A stretch of 64,000 nt of DNA from Massilia sp. erpn (GTDB lineage: Bacteria > Pseudomonadota > Gammaproteobacteria > Burkholderiales > Burkholderiaceae_D): assembly GCF_024400215.1 (NCBI RefSeq), contig NZ_CP053748.1:1426001-1490000 (forward strand), given 5' to 3'. Under the pieces are notes generated by a model, which saw nothing but the letters and a program-made list of their open reading frames with translations, searched no databases and was not told where the DNA came from. Made by a program: the position numbers and the translations under genes. Shown piece by piece: positions 26,833 through 36,002 of this stretch. Within the stretch, counting starts at the first letter, position 1; the number at the start of each line of letters is the position of its first letter.

Positions 26833-28241
26833 CGCAGCAGCTCCACCGGCGTGCCCAGGCTCTGCTCATTGGCCAGGCCCGCGAATTCGGCGCTGATGGC
26901 CGCGCCGCTGGCCGGCGCCACCATGAAGAAGGTGCCGATCGCCAGCACACTGGCCTGCTGCAGCTGGCCGGCCGGCACCGGGCAGGCCAGCAGCGGAATT
27001 TGCAGCAGGCGCCGGCGCGCCACGCCGACATTGCCCACCGGCGCCGTCACCATGGCCGCATAAGGCGCGGACAGGGCGGGATAGGATGGCGCCGTCGGTG
27101 CGCCTGGCGAAGCGGGATACAGCTGCGGCCAATAGGCGCGCGGATAAGCCGCGCCGGAGGGCGAAACCACGGCCGGGCCATAGGCCCACAACGGCCCGTA
27201 AGCGGCGGCGTTCACCACCGGTTCCGGCAGGGGATCGGCCACGGTGCTCAGCGGCTTGCCGGGCGTGCCGGCGGCGGTGGACTGGGCATGGGGCGCGCTG
27301 GGCGCCACGCCCATCCAGCTACCGGCCGCAAAGGACGCGACATTGCTGTCCGGCGGCGCCGCCAGCGGCGTGCAGGACAGGGGATCGCCCGCCGTTCCAT
27401 AGCTGTTGAAGCGGGAATTGAGCTGCGGCGCCAGGGTGAACGGCGTTTTGCGGCGCACCGTCAATGGCTGGCTGCCGATGCGGCGCAGGTGCAGGCGGCC
27501 GGCGCACATGAAGGGCGCCAGCACGCTGTCTTCGGTATTGGCCAGCGTGCCCAGCGTGCCGGCCGCGCTGACGGGATCGACCAGGAAGTATTCGCCGCTG
27601 CCGGCGCCCAGCGCCGGGTTCAGATTCAACAGGTTGTAGCTGATGCCGCGCCGGAAGCCATACTGCACCAGCTCATCGACCGGCCCGGCGATATTGCGCG
27701 TCTTGCTGGGCGCCGGGTCCATGGCGCATACCGCCAGCGGCGCGATGCCCAGGCCGGAGCGCCCGGCCACCGCCACGGCGGCCACCTGCCTGCTGGCCTG
27801 GGCCGGCGCCAGCAGGAACAGGAAGGCGGTGGCGACCGTGCCATGCTCCTCCGCCAGCTGGCGCGTATCGACGCGGGCGAAGATTCGTCCGGCAGGGCTG
27901 GCAACGCTATCGGCCGCGCTATACCAGGGACCGCCGGGATCGTCGGCAAAGCTCAGGGCCGCGCTGGACCAGCCGACCGGCTGCGAATAGCGGTAATGGC
28001 TGGCGACGGCAGTCTGCGCCGCATGCGACAAGGCACTGTTGACGCCAGCCGCCGTGCCATTCAGTTCGCGCGCCGCCGCCAGGGCCGCACTGTCGGCCAG
28101 GGTGCGCATCTCCTGTTCGCGGCTGTACAGCTGGCCGAGGTCGATCACCATGCCCAGCAGGCCAAGCAGCAGCACGACCAGCAGGCCAAACATCAGTGCG
28201 ATCGCGCCGCGCTGGCGGCGCTCGGAGGAATGGGCTTTCAT
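26829..28241 (-). CDS. tadG: TadG-like pilus assembly protein
   Basis: The 470-residue product starts at ATG 28241, in an ATGA overlap with the lipoprotein gene; the frame extends upstream into that gene but not as protein. The N-terminus is the TadG/Flp type (RRQRGAIALMFGLLVVLLLG, IDLGQLYSREQEMRTLADSA ALAAARELN). A long Pro/Ala-rich extracytoplasmic part follows, without the von Willebrand A motif seen in larger TadG proteins. Confidence 0.85.
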   Translation of the reverse strand: MKAHSSERRQRGAIALMFGLLVVLLLGLLGMVIDLGQLYSREQEMRTLADSAALAAARELNGTAAGVNSALSHAAQTAVASHYRYSQPVGWSSAALSFADDPGGPWYSAADSVASPAGRIFARVDTRQLAEEHGTVATAFLFLLAPAQASRQVAAVAVAGRSGLGIAPLAVCAMDPAPSKTRNIAGPVDELVQYGFRRGISYNLLNLNPALGAGSGEYFLVDPVSAAGTLGTLANTEDSVLAPFMCAGRLHLRRIGSQPLTVRRKTPFTLAPQLNSRFNSYGTAGDPLSCTPLAAPPDSNVASFAAGSWMGVAPSAPHAQSTAAGTPGKPLSTVADPLPEPVVNAAAYGPLWAYGPAVVSPSGAAYPRAYWPQLYPASPGAPTAPSYPALSAPYAAMVTAPVGNVGVARRRLLQIPLLACPVPAGQLQQASVLAIGTFFMVAPASGAAISAEFAGLANEQSLGTPVELLR

Positions 28242-28525
28242 TTTCCACCACTGACGCCGATGGCGAAGGCGCCCGGCTGCGGCGCCGGCGTACTGAAGGA
28301 CTTGCGGTACTGCTCCTGCGCCTGCAGCGCCGCCGCGCCGTCGATGCCGCGCGCCTGCTCCGGATTGACACCGCCGGGGTGGATGCGCTGGCGCGCCATG
28401 GCGGCGCGCACGGCATCGCCAAAGCGCGCATCCCATTGCGGCGTGCTGCTGGCGGCATCGATGCCGGCGCAGGCCGAAAGCAACGCGCCGATGCAGGCCA
28501 GCAGCAGGGTCAGTGCCTGTTTCAT
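28238..28525 (-). CDS. Small Tad-locus lipoprotein
   Basis: The 95-residue product has a lipobox (GALLSACAG), then a short conserved-looking part: WDARFGDAVRAAMARQ, GIDGAAALQAQEQYRKSF and a Gly-rich end. Similar small lipoproteins sit between the secretin and tadG genes in Ralstonia/Burkholderia tad loci (from memory). It may replace the CpaD lipoprotein. It is 9 bases after the secretin gene and overlaps tadG by 4. Confidence 0.75.
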   Translation of the reverse strand: MKQALTLLLACIGALLSACAGIDAASSTPQWDARFGDAVRAAMARQRIHPGGVNPEQARGIDGAAALQAQEQYRKSFSTPAPQPGAFAIGVSGGK

Positions 28526-28534
28526 GGGCGGCTC

Positions 28535-30124
28535 CTATTTCAGTTGAAAGCCGCTGTCACGCGGCGCGGGCAAAGCGTTGGACGAGTCGGCCGGTGGCGC
28601 GCTGCCTTCCAGGCGGCCGTTCAGCATCAGGCTGGAACGGCTGGGCGCGGGCGGGCCATCGGTCGGCAAGCCATAGCCGGGCGGCAGCGGCTTGACCAGA
28701 TGGGCGGTGACGACGAACAGCAGCTCGGTGCGGTCCTGCTGGAAGTCGGTGCTGCGAAACAGCGCACCCAACACCGGCACCTCGCCCAGCACCGGCATCG
28801 CCTGCAGATTGCCGGACTGGGTATGGCGGATCAAGCCGCCGATAGCGAAGCTCTGTCCATCGAACAGCTGCAGGGTGGTGGCGGCGCGGCGCGTGGTGAT
28901 CAGGGGCAGGACCGAGCTGCCGCCCAGGCCGGCCGCGCTGATGCCCACGCCTTCGCGCGACAGCTCCGACACTTCAGGCGCCACTTTCAGATGGATGCGC
29001 CCGCCCGAGAGCACGGTGGGCGTGAAGCGCAGGCCGACGCCGAATTCCTTTTCCTGCAGGGTGACGCGGTTATTGTCCTGGCCGACCGGGATCAGCACCT
29101 TGCCGCCCGCGAGAAAACTGCCTTCCTGGCCGCTGATCGCCATCACCGTCGGCTCGGCCAGGATGCGCACCAGGGCGTCGTGGCGCTCGCCGTCCACGCG
29201 CAGGCGGCTGCCATCGGGCTTGCCCAGCATCAGACCGCCGCCCGTGGTGCCGCTCAGGAAGTTGGACAGCACGCTGGCCGTCCAGCTACCCACGCCACGG
29301 TGCAGCAGGGCGCTGCCTTCCAGTTTATCGAGCAGGGTCTTGGACACCTCCGCCACCTTCACTTCCAGCATCACCTGCTGCGGCGCCGTGACCGACAGCA
29401 TATTCACGATGCGGCCTTGCGCAGCCCCACTCTCCTGCGCACTGGCCGCGGCCGGCGCGGAAGACTTGGCCGGCGGCTCGCCCGCCGCATCCTCGGCAGC
29501 GGCGCTGGACAGCGCCTGCGCCGGACGCCGCACATAGGCTTGCGCCAGTTCCAGCACATGCGCCAAGGTCGGCGCATCCTCCACTTCGCCGCTCAGCACC
29601 AGCGCATCGGCGGCGGCGCTGACGCGGATATTGCGCTCCGCCGGCAACAGTTCGGCCAGCGCCGCCTGCAGGCCGGCCGTGTCCACGCCCACCGTCACTT
29701 CAATCACGCTGCAAACGCCGCTGCGGCCCTGCACGATCATATTGGTGCTGCCCACGTCCGTGCCCAGCACGTACAGGGTGTCGGGCGCAACCAGCATGGC
29801 TTGCAGGACGGCGGGATTGCCCACACTGCGGTTGCTCACCGCTTCCGGCAGGCGCAGCAAGGTGGATTTCCCGATCTGCAGCGCCAGCCTGCCCGGCGCG
29901 GCTGCCTGGCCGCCGCAATGCAAGGCGGCATTAGGCACCGCGCGCGGCGCCGGCTTGGCTGCGGCAGGGGCGGCGCTGCCCTGGGACGCCAAAGCCGGTG
30001 CTCCGGATGCAGGCGCGGCAAGGACTTTCCGCAGCGGCGCAGCAGCGCAGCATAAGGCGAGCGCCAGCAGGCCGGCCAGCGGCAGGCGGCGCTGCTGACA
30101 GAGGTGGAAGAAGCGGGGCGTCAT
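28535..30124 (-). CDS. cpaC: Tad pilus outer-membrane secretin (RcpA/CpaC)
   Basis: The 529-residue protein has a Sec signal, an N-terminal pilus/BON-like domain (about residues 70-215; GKSTLLRLPEAVSNRSVGNP, TLYVLGTDVGSTNMIVQGRS) and a secretin domain (VMLEVKVAEVSKTLLDKL; GVGLRFTPTVLSGGRIHLKV; TTLQLFDGQSFAIGGLI). It forms the outer-membrane pore for the pilus. A long Ala/Glu-rich insert occurs at about residues 220-245. It starts 9 bases after cpaB. Confidence 0.93.
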   Translation of the reverse strand: MTPRFFHLCQQRRLPLAGLLALALCCAAAPLRKVLAAPASGAPALASQGSAAPAAAKPAPRAVPNAALHCGGQAAAPGRLALQIGKSTLLRLPEAVSNRSVGNPAVLQAMLVAPDTLYVLGTDVGSTNMIVQGRSGVCSVIEVTVGVDTAGLQAALAELLPAERNIRVSAAADALVLSGEVEDAPTLAHVLELAQAYVRRPAQALSSAAAEDAAGEPPAKSSAPAAASAQESGAAQGRIVNMLSVTAPQQVMLEVKVAEVSKTLLDKLEGSALLHRGVGSWTASVLSNFLSGTTGGGLMLGKPDGSRLRVDGERHDALVRILAEPTVMAISGQEGSFLAGGKVLIPVGQDNNRVTLQEKEFGVGLRFTPTVLSGGRIHLKVAPEVSELSREGVGISAAGLGGSSVLPLITTRRAATTLQLFDGQSFAIGGLIRHTQSGNLQAMPVLGEVPVLGALFRSTDFQQDRTELLFVVTAHLVKPLPPGYGLPTDGPPAPSRSSLMLNGRLEGSAPPADSSNALPAPRDSGFQLK

Positions 30125-30133
30125 GGCGGCTCC

Positions 30134-31012
30134 TCACAGGCACTCCCGGCGGCTGCGCAAGCCGTCGAGCACACCGCTGCAGGCTTTTTCCGCCACGGCG
30201 GCGGGGTGGCTGCTGCGCGCGCGCCGCGAAAGCGCGGCCGGTGCTGCCTCGGGCGCCATGGCTGCGGGGATGGCGACGGCCGGCGGCAGCGCGGCGCCGG
30301 CCCCCTGTCCACCCAGCAGGGAGAGCTTGGTGGCGCCATCGGTCACGCCGGGATGCGGGTCCACCTGGTTGCGCAGCACCAGGGACAAACTGCCCACGCT
30401 GCGCGCCAGGTCCAATTTTTCGGCCTGCACCGGCGTCACTTCCAGCGTCACGGCATTGACCACGCTCGGTTTGGTATCGTCGCGGCTGACCTCCTGCGCC
30501 ACGGCCAGCACCAGGATGCGCTCCAGCACGATCTTGGAGATGGCCGCCTCCTGCGCGCCGTGCACGCCGCTCTCGGCCTGCATATTGACCAGGATGTCGA
30601 CGAAGTTGCCGGGCAGGGCGAAGCCCGCCACGCCCACCACATCGTTGACGCGCACCGTGATGGCGCGCTTGCCTTCGGCGATCAGGGCCGACAGGCCGCC
30701 CAGGGTGCCGGCCGGCGCCAGCTTGGCCGCCGTCAGCGGCTCGCCGCGCAGCACGCTCGACTTGAGCACGCGCCCATTCAGCTGCAAGGGGTCGCGCAGG
30801 GCGCCCTGCGGCAGGCTGGCCGCCGGCCAGTCGGCCAGCTTGAGCATGTCCGGCGCCAGGCGCTGGCCCAGGTTGACATCGATGCCAGCCACCACGATGC
30901 GCGCCGCCGCGCCGCTGTTCTTGTGCAGCAGCCAGCGCGAGGCCAGCACCACCGCGCACAAGCCCAGCGCCACGGCCACCGCCATCATCAGGTATGCGCG
31001 CCGGTTTTTCAT
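30134..31012 (-). CDS. cpaB: Tad pilus assembly protein CpaB/RcpC
   Basis: The 292-residue protein has an N-terminal membrane anchor, an SAF-type beta-clip domain (about residues 38-100; IDVNLGQRLAPDMLKLADWP) and an RcpC domain (AITVRVNDVVGVAGFALPGN FVDILV). The tail is basic and Ala/Pro-rich. CpaB joins the inner-membrane machine to the secretin. The start overlaps the ATPase stop (ATGA). Confidence 0.93.
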   Translation of the reverse strand: MKNRRAYLMMAVAVALGLCAVVLASRWLLHKNSGAAARIVVAGIDVNLGQRLAPDMLKLADWPAASLPQGALRDPLQLNGRVLKSSVLRGEPLTAAKLAPAGTLGGLSALIAEGKRAITVRVNDVVGVAGFALPGNFVDILVNMQAESGVHGAQEAAISKIVLERILVLAVAQEVSRDDTKPSVVNAVTLEVTPVQAEKLDLARSVGSLSLVLRNQVDPHPGVTDGATKLSLLGGQGAGAALPPAVAIPAAMAPEAAPAALSRRARSSHPAAVAEKACSGVLDGLRSRRECL

Positions 31013-32415
31013 TTGATGCTTTCGTAGAGGCTGGCGTCGGCCGCCTCGCAGTTATGCAGTGCCGGGCCACTGGACAAGGCCGCGGCGGCGCTGTCCTCGT
31101 CCACGGCGGCGAACATGCTGCTCCAGGCCTGCTCCAGGGCGGCGCGCGTCAGGCGCGGCGCGGCGCCCGTGAAGCCGGCAAAGTCCACCAGCCGGCTCAC
31201 CACTTCGCGCGGATAGCAGGCCAGCAAAGGCTCGCCGCTGGCGCCATGCAGCTCGACGATCAGATAACCGAGCATGGCCTCGTCCACTGCGATATTGGCG
31301 GCGCGGCAGTGCTGGCGGAACAGGTTGCGGTAGGCTTCCTCGCCGATGGCGCCGACGGCGATCTTGTAGGCGACGCGGCGCAGCGCGGCACTGTCGAGCA
31401 GGGCGTGCGGCGCCAGGCTGGTGGCAAACACCAGCACCGCGTCGAACGGCAGGCTGAATTGATGACCGCCCTGCAGCGTGAGCTGGTCGCGGCGCGCATC
31501 GAGCGGCTGGGCGAAGCGGTTCAGCAGATCGGCCGGGCGCACGCGCTGGCGTCCCAGATCGTCGATGATGAACAGGCCGTTGTTGGCCTTGAGGTGGGGC
31601 GGCGCCTGATAGCAGCCGCTGTAGGCGTCGTAGCGCAGGTCGAGCATATCGGCTGCCAGCTCCGCGCCGGCCTGCACCACGGGCCGCCGGCACAGCACCC
31701 AGCGGCTGTCGCCATGACGCCGCTCCAGCGGCTGGCGGCCCGCCGCACCGGCCGGCGGCAGGTGCAGCAGCGGATCGTAGATCTGCACGATTTCCTGGCC
31801 CAGCGCCAGCGCATAGGGCACCGCCACCACACCCTGCAGCAGGCCGCCCAGTTTGCGCGCCAGCGTGCTCTTGCCGCTGCCCGGCGGGCCATACAGGAAG
31901 ATCGAACGGCCCGAATGCAGGGCCGCGCCGGCCAGCGCATGCACGCTGGCCGGCAGGCAGTCGCCGGCAAACACTTCAGCCATATCGTCGGCGGTGATGG
32001 CGGCCAGCAGGCCGGCCTGGCGCTGCAGCACGGCGCAGTAGGCTTCCAGCGTAACCGGGGCCGGGCCGGCATAGCGGCAGCGCTCCAGCCAGGCGGCGGC
32101 GCGCTGGCGGCCGGCGCCGGTCAACTGGTACTGCACGTCGATGTCGGAGTCGCCGCGCCAGGCCACTTCGGCCAGCTGCTCGGCCACCAGGAAGTCGAGC
32201 AGCTCGCGCAGCACATTCAACGACAGGCGCAGGCGGGTGGCCAGCGCGGGCAGCGGGCTGCGGCCGGCGATGAACAGGGTCTTGCCCAACAGCTCGACCA
32301 GCATCGGCTGTTCCAGCCCGGTGTCGCGCACCGTCTTCGCTTGCGGCGGCAGCAGCGGCGCCGCCTCGTCATTGGCGCCGCCGAAAACGGCGGCCAGGGT
32401 TTCGCTTTCCATCAT
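31009..32415 (-). CDS. AAA+ ATPase of the Tad locus
   Basis: The 468-residue product starts at ATG 32415 behind AGGAGG. An N-terminal winged-helix-like part (about residues 25-110) precedes an AAA+ core with Walker A (LYGPPGSGKSTLARKLGG, about 170) and Walker B (NGLFIIDDLGRQ, about 270), then a helical lid. This is not the TadA motor. Chaperone-like AAA+ ATPases of this type occur in some betaproteobacterial tad loci; their role is unproven. The start overlaps tadV by 4 bases and the stop overlaps cpaB by 4. Confidence 0.8.
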   Translation of the reverse strand: MMESETLAAVFGGANDEAAPLLPPQAKTVRDTGLEQPMLVELLGKTLFIAGRSPLPALATRLRLSLNVLRELLDFLVAEQLAEVAWRGDSDIDVQYQLTGAGRQRAAAWLERCRYAGPAPVTLEAYCAVLQRQAGLLAAITADDMAEVFAGDCLPASVHALAGAALHSGRSIFLYGPPGSGKSTLARKLGGLLQGVVAVPYALALGQEIVQIYDPLLHLPPAGAAGRQPLERRHGDSRWVLCRRPVVQAGAELAADMLDLRYDAYSGCYQAPPHLKANNGLFIIDDLGRQRVRPADLLNRFAQPLDARRDQLTLQGGHQFSLPFDAVLVFATSLAPHALLDSAALRRVAYKIAVGAIGEEAYRNLFRQHCRAANIAVDEAMLGYLIVELHGASGEPLLACYPREVVSRLVDFAGFTGAAPRLTRAALEQAWSSMFAAVDEDSAAAALSSGPALHNCEAADASLYESIK

Positions 32416-32924
32416 GCTGATCCTCCTGTATGAGCAACCGATTCTAGCGACGTGTTTCCTAGTGGATATTGATCGACGGCAAAAGGTTGCAGCGTGGCCG
32501 GCAGCGGCCGATGCGCCCACGCCACAAGCAGCAGCGCACCCAGCGCCACCGCCACGCCATACGGCAGGCGGCGGCGCGGCGGCCGCGTCAACAGCGCCAG
32601 CAGCGCCAGCACGCCGCCGATCAGGAAGGCCAGCCAGGCGACCTGCAGCGCGCCCAGCGGGCCGGTGAAGGCGCCCACCATGATCAGCAGCTTGACGTCG
32701 CCGGCCGCCATGGCGCCACGCAGGTACAGCGGAAGAAACAGCAGGCCGCCGGCCGCCATGCCGGCCAGCGCCGGCAACAGCGGCAGGTTCAGCTTCCAGC
32801 GCAGCGCAAACGCCAGCAGCAGACCGCCCAGCACCAGCAGATTGGGAATGCGGCGCCAGGCCAGGTCGGTGATGGCTGCCTGCAGCAGCAGGCAAAGCAG
32901 GAGAATTTCGAGCACGTTCAGCAT
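32412..32924 (-). CDS. tadV: Tad prepilin peptidase TadV/CpaA
   Basis: The 170-residue membrane protein starts at ATG 32924 with TGGAG upstream; a TTG at 32936 is less likely. It has the aspartic-protease residues of type IV prepilin peptidases: Asp in AAITDLAWRRIPN and Asp in MAAGDVKLLIMVG. It lacks the N-methylation domain of PilD. It cleaves the Flp, TadE and TadF leaders. Confidence 0.92.
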   Translation of the reverse strand: MLNVLEILLLCLLLQAAITDLAWRRIPNLLVLGGLLLAFALRWKLNLPLLPALAGMAAGGLLFLPLYLRGAMAAGDVKLLIMVGAFTGPLGALQVAWLAFLIGGVLALLALLTRPPRRRLPYGVAVALGALLLVAWAHRPLPATLQPFAVDQYPLGNTSLESVAHTGGSA

Positions 32925-32984
32925 GGCCGGCTCCAAAAGGCTGCCGGCGCGCGGCCGGCAGCCAATGCGCTCGCCGCAACGGCG

Positions 32985-33161
32985 TTACGGGGTGAGCAGA
33001 GCAGCGATATTGGTGAAGCGGGCCAGCAGGGCCGGCGTGAACAGCGCGAGCGCCGCCACGATGGCCGCCGCCATCAGCGCCGCGATCAGGCCGTATTCGA
33101 TGGCCGTGGCGCCCTCCTCATCGCGCACAAAACGACTCAGTGCTTGTTTCAAGGTATCCAT
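32985..33161 (-). CDS. flp: Flp-type major pilin
   Basis: The 58-residue gene lies on the minus strand from ATG 33161 to TAA 32985, with GGGAG upstream. The product reads MDTLKQALSRFVRDEEG, then the Flp processing site G|ATAIEYGLIAALMAA (Gly before the cut, Glu at +5, Tyr at +6), then a hydrophobic helix and a short tail ending ALLTP. It is the first gene of the tad operon and is separated from tadV by 60 bases, so it can be made in excess. Confidence 0.95.
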   Translation of the reverse strand: MDTLKQALSRFVRDEEGATAIEYGLIAALMAAAIVAALALFTPALLARFTNIAALLTP

Positions 33162-33618
33162 GATTGACTCCCATAAAAATATGTTGAATGAACTCTGGCG
33201 CTATTGCATTGCAGCACCATTGCACTCAACTATAGGAGCGGCGGTTTTGCGAGGATTGATGAGACGCAAGCTTTCTGCAAGGTACTATTCTTTCGCTGCA
33301 ACAAACACCTTGCGCTGCGCGCCGTTTGTGTCAAACTGCAACAACAATTTCCAGGAGGCTCATTAAAACCGGTCCCAATAGGAGTTTTCCTAGAAAGACG
33401 GGCGGAAATGGGGTATAAGCGCCCTCGCCGGCGTCCATGGAAACGAAAAATATTTCGTAATTTTTTCACAGCTTAATTGCCTATTATGCAAAAAGCTATT
33501 ATCCTGATCAGCTGTCCTTCGGAAAGGCCTCGTGCTTTGCGTCACTGTGTGCCTTAATTAACAAAAAAACAATAGGCCACTTGCCGCGACGGTACCTGAT
33601 TATTTTCAGAGAACGAGC
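33162..33618. other. Long upstream region between flp and the diguanylate cyclase gene
   Basis: The 457-base divergent gap is clearly AT-richer than the flanking genes and must hold promoters both ways. A small hairpin (CCTTTCCGAAGG on the minus strand, 33517-33528) and several T/A-runs are visible. No gene, sigma-54 site with correct spacing or full riboswitch was recognised. The long possible leader in front of flp is worth RNA mapping. Confidence 0.45.
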
Positions 33619-34668
33619 ATGGATTCCCTACTGAAACACATGGTGGACATGACCGGCCACCGCGATCACACGATGCTCGACATCTCCGTGATCTCGGCGG
33701 TACAGGAGCTCGCGCGCGCCTCGCAAACCCGGGTACTGACACTGGCCCAGGTGCGTGGCCAGACTTTCGTCCGGGCGCGCGCCAGCATCGAGACCGGCCG
33801 TCCGGCGCGCATGGAGGAGTCGCCCGATCCGGCCAGTCCCGGCGAGCCGCTCAGCAACTACCCGGCCCTGGCGCGCTGCATTGCGCGCCACGAGCTGAAT
33901 GCGGACATGGCCGACGCCGAAGGCCGCCATACCCTATGGCTGCCGATCTGGCTGGGCGACAAGGCCAGCACCTGCCTGGAAATCGTCCACCCCACCCCCT
34001 ACACCAGCGAAACCATCCACATCATCGGCGGCATCGTCAGCGTGTACCGGAATTTCCAGAACCTGCTCGACTACAGCGAGCGCGACTCCCTCACCGGCCT
34101 GCTCAACCGCAAAACCTTCGACGACCAGCTGGCCAAGATGCTGCAAGCCTCGAACGCGGAGCCGGATGGTCTGACCCTGCCGCCGGGTGAGCCGGAGCGG
34201 CGCCAGCACTGCGAGGAAGAACGGCAATGGCTGGCGGTGGTCGACGTCGACCACTTCAAGCATGTCAACGACCGCTTCGGCCACCTGTATGGCGACGAGG
34301 TGCTGATCCTGATCGCCAACCTGCTGCAATCATCCTTCCGCGCCCAGGACCGCGTGTTCCGCTTCGGCGGCGAAGAGTTTGTGGTGCTGTTGCGCTCCAC
34401 CACGCTGGGCAATGCGCGCCGCATCATCGACCGCTTCCGCATGAACGTGGAGCAGCACGATTTCCCGCAGGTGGGCAAGGTCACGGTCAGCGTGGGCTTT
34501 GTCAGCATCAGCAGCTACGAGGCGCCGGTGGTGGTGCTGGGCCGCGCCGACCAGGCGCTGTACTACGCCAAGAGCCACGGCCGCAATATGTCCTGCCACT
34601 ACGATGAGCTGGTGAGCGGCGGCCTGCTGCATGCCATCGAATCCAACGATACCGCCGAATTCTTCTAG
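33619..34668 (+). CDS. Diguanylate cyclase (GGDEF), with inhibitory site
   Basis: The 349-residue protein has an N-terminal GAF-like sensor part (about residues 15-150) and a GGDEF domain. The active-site motif is GGEEF (about residue 249), with DVDHFKHVNDRFGH upstream. An RxxD product-inhibition site (RAQD) lies exactly five residues before it. It should make cyclic di-GMP. An insert of about 25 residues lies inside the first part of the domain (ASNAEPDGLTLPPGEPERR). It faces the HD-GYP gene across 7 bases. Confidence 0.93.
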   Translation: MDSLLKHMVDMTGHRDHTMLDISVISAVQELARASQTRVLTLAQVRGQTFVRARASIETGRPARMEESPDPASPGEPLSNYPALARCIARHELNADMADAEGRHTLWLPIWLGDKASTCLEIVHPTPYTSETIHIIGGIVSVYRNFQNLLDYSERDSLTGLLNRKTFDDQLAKMLQASNAEPDGLTLPPGEPERRQHCEEERQWLAVVDVDHFKHVNDRFGHLYGDEVLILIANLLQSSFRAQDRVFRFGGEEFVVLLRSTTLGNARRIIDRFRMNVEQHDFPQVGKVTVSVGFVSISSYEAPVVVLGRADQALYYAKSHGRNMSCHYDELVSGGLLHAIESNDTAEFF

Positions 34669-34675
34669 GCGCTGA

Positions 34676-35902
34676 TCAGGCCTCGGCCAAGGTCAGGAAA
34701 CGCATCGGATCCACATTCCATTTGGCCGGCAGTTCGTGGCCGACGATCTTGTCGCCGCCGCCGAAGCCCAGGCCGCGCGACAGGTCCACGGTTTCCGGCT
34801 TGATGTAGATATTCGACTTGGTGTTGAAGAACACATTCACTTTGGGCGCCAGCAGATTGGTTTCGTGCGGCTCCACCACCACGCCCAGGCGGCCCGACTC
34901 CAGCAGCACCAGGGTACCCACCGGGTAGATGCCGACGCAGCGCATGAATTCCTGCACGTACTGCGGGTTGAAATGGAACTTGCTCCACTCGTAGATCTTG
35001 CGCAGCGCGGCGGCGGCCGGCATGCCCTTGTGATAGCAGCGGTCGGCCGTGATGGCGTCGTACACATCGACGATGGCCGCCATCTGCGCCAGCTCGCTGA
35101 TGCCGTCGCCCGCCTGCTGCGAAGGATAGCCGGTGCCGTCGCGCCGCTCGTGATGGTGCAGGGTGATATCGAGCGGGATCGGGCCGATGCCGGGCGATTT
35201 GCGCAGGATGTCGTAGCCGTCCTGCGGATGCTTGCGGATGATGTCGAATTCCTCTTCGGTCAGGCGGCCCGGCTTGTTCAGGATGGCGTCCGGCACCATG
35301 GCCTTGCCTGCATCGTGCAACAGGCCGCCCAGGCCCGCCTCGCGCGTGGTTTCCTCGTCCATGCCGCGCGAATTGCAGAAGGCCACCAGCAGCGCGCACA
35401 CACTGACCGAATGCAGGAAGGTGTAATCGTCCTTGGTCTTGATGCGCAGCAGGCCAAGCAGGGCGCCCGGATTGCGCAGAATCGATTCGGTGATGTTCTG
35501 CACCACCGGCTGCACCTGGTCCACCTCCACCGCCTTGCCCAGGCGGACATCGGCCATCACATTGCGCACCAGGTTCGACGCCTGGTGGCGGATCTGCGCC
35601 GCGCGCTGCAACTCCTCGCCCAGACCAACCTTGACCACCTTGGCCGGCTTGGCCGCCAGCTGCGTGATTTCGCGCTCGGTCGCCGCCTGCGCCTCGGCCA
35701 CGGTGGGCGCCTCTTCCACGTCCAGCCCCTTGGAGGCGTCGATGATGACGTCGTGGATGCCCGCCTTGAGAATCTTGCGGATCTCTTCTTCGCTGCTGAT
35801 CAGGAAGCGGTTGCGCACGAAGGGGTGGGTCATCCAGTCGCAGCTGAGATCCTGAATATACATGCCGACCTTGAGCTGGGACGAATCAACTTTCTTGAAC
35901 AT
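34676..35902 (-). CDS. HD-GYP domain cyclic di-GMP phosphodiesterase
   Basis: The 408-residue protein has a DUF3391-type N-terminal domain (KVGMYIQDLSCDWMTHPF), a helical linker, and an HD-GYP domain with HDAGK (about residue 200) and the GYP loop (RRDGTGYPSQ). A C-terminal extension follows (VGTLVLLESGRLGVVVEP). It should degrade cyclic di-GMP. Its stop is 7 bases from that of the facing diguanylate cyclase gene; the tad operon lies beyond that gene. Confidence 0.93.
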   Translation of the reverse strand: MFKKVDSSQLKVGMYIQDLSCDWMTHPFVRNRFLISSEEEIRKILKAGIHDVIIDASKGLDVEEAPTVAEAQAATEREITQLAAKPAKVVKVGLGEELQRAAQIRHQASNLVRNVMADVRLGKAVEVDQVQPVVQNITESILRNPGALLGLLRIKTKDDYTFLHSVSVCALLVAFCNSRGMDEETTREAGLGGLLHDAGKAMVPDAILNKPGRLTEEEFDIIRKHPQDGYDILRKSPGIGPIPLDITLHHHERRDGTGYPSQQAGDGISELAQMAAIVDVYDAITADRCYHKGMPAAAALRKIYEWSKFHFNPQYVQEFMRCVGIYPVGTLVLLESGRLGVVVEPHETNLLAPKVNVFFNTKSNIYIKPETVDLSRGLGFGGGDKIVGHELPAKWNVDPMRFLTLAEA

Positions 35903-36002
35903 ACAGATCCTGCAAGGTGGGAGAGCGGAAAGCGTTAGAATGAGTATAACAAAGAGTTTCCTTCAAGGATCAATCTTTACCTTATCCGCTACATCAAGTT
36001 AC

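Noticed and set aside
33180..33230. Sigma-54 promoter in the flp upstream region
   Set aside because: TGGC and TTGC are present, but the GG-to-GC distance is wrong by 2-3 bases and the orientation faces away from flp.
33500..33575. Possible cyclic di-GMP (GEMM) riboswitch before flp on the minus strand
   Set aside because: GACGCAAAGC (33534-33543, minus strand) matches part of the 3' consensus, but the required 5' GCAAACC element and the paired stem are not found.
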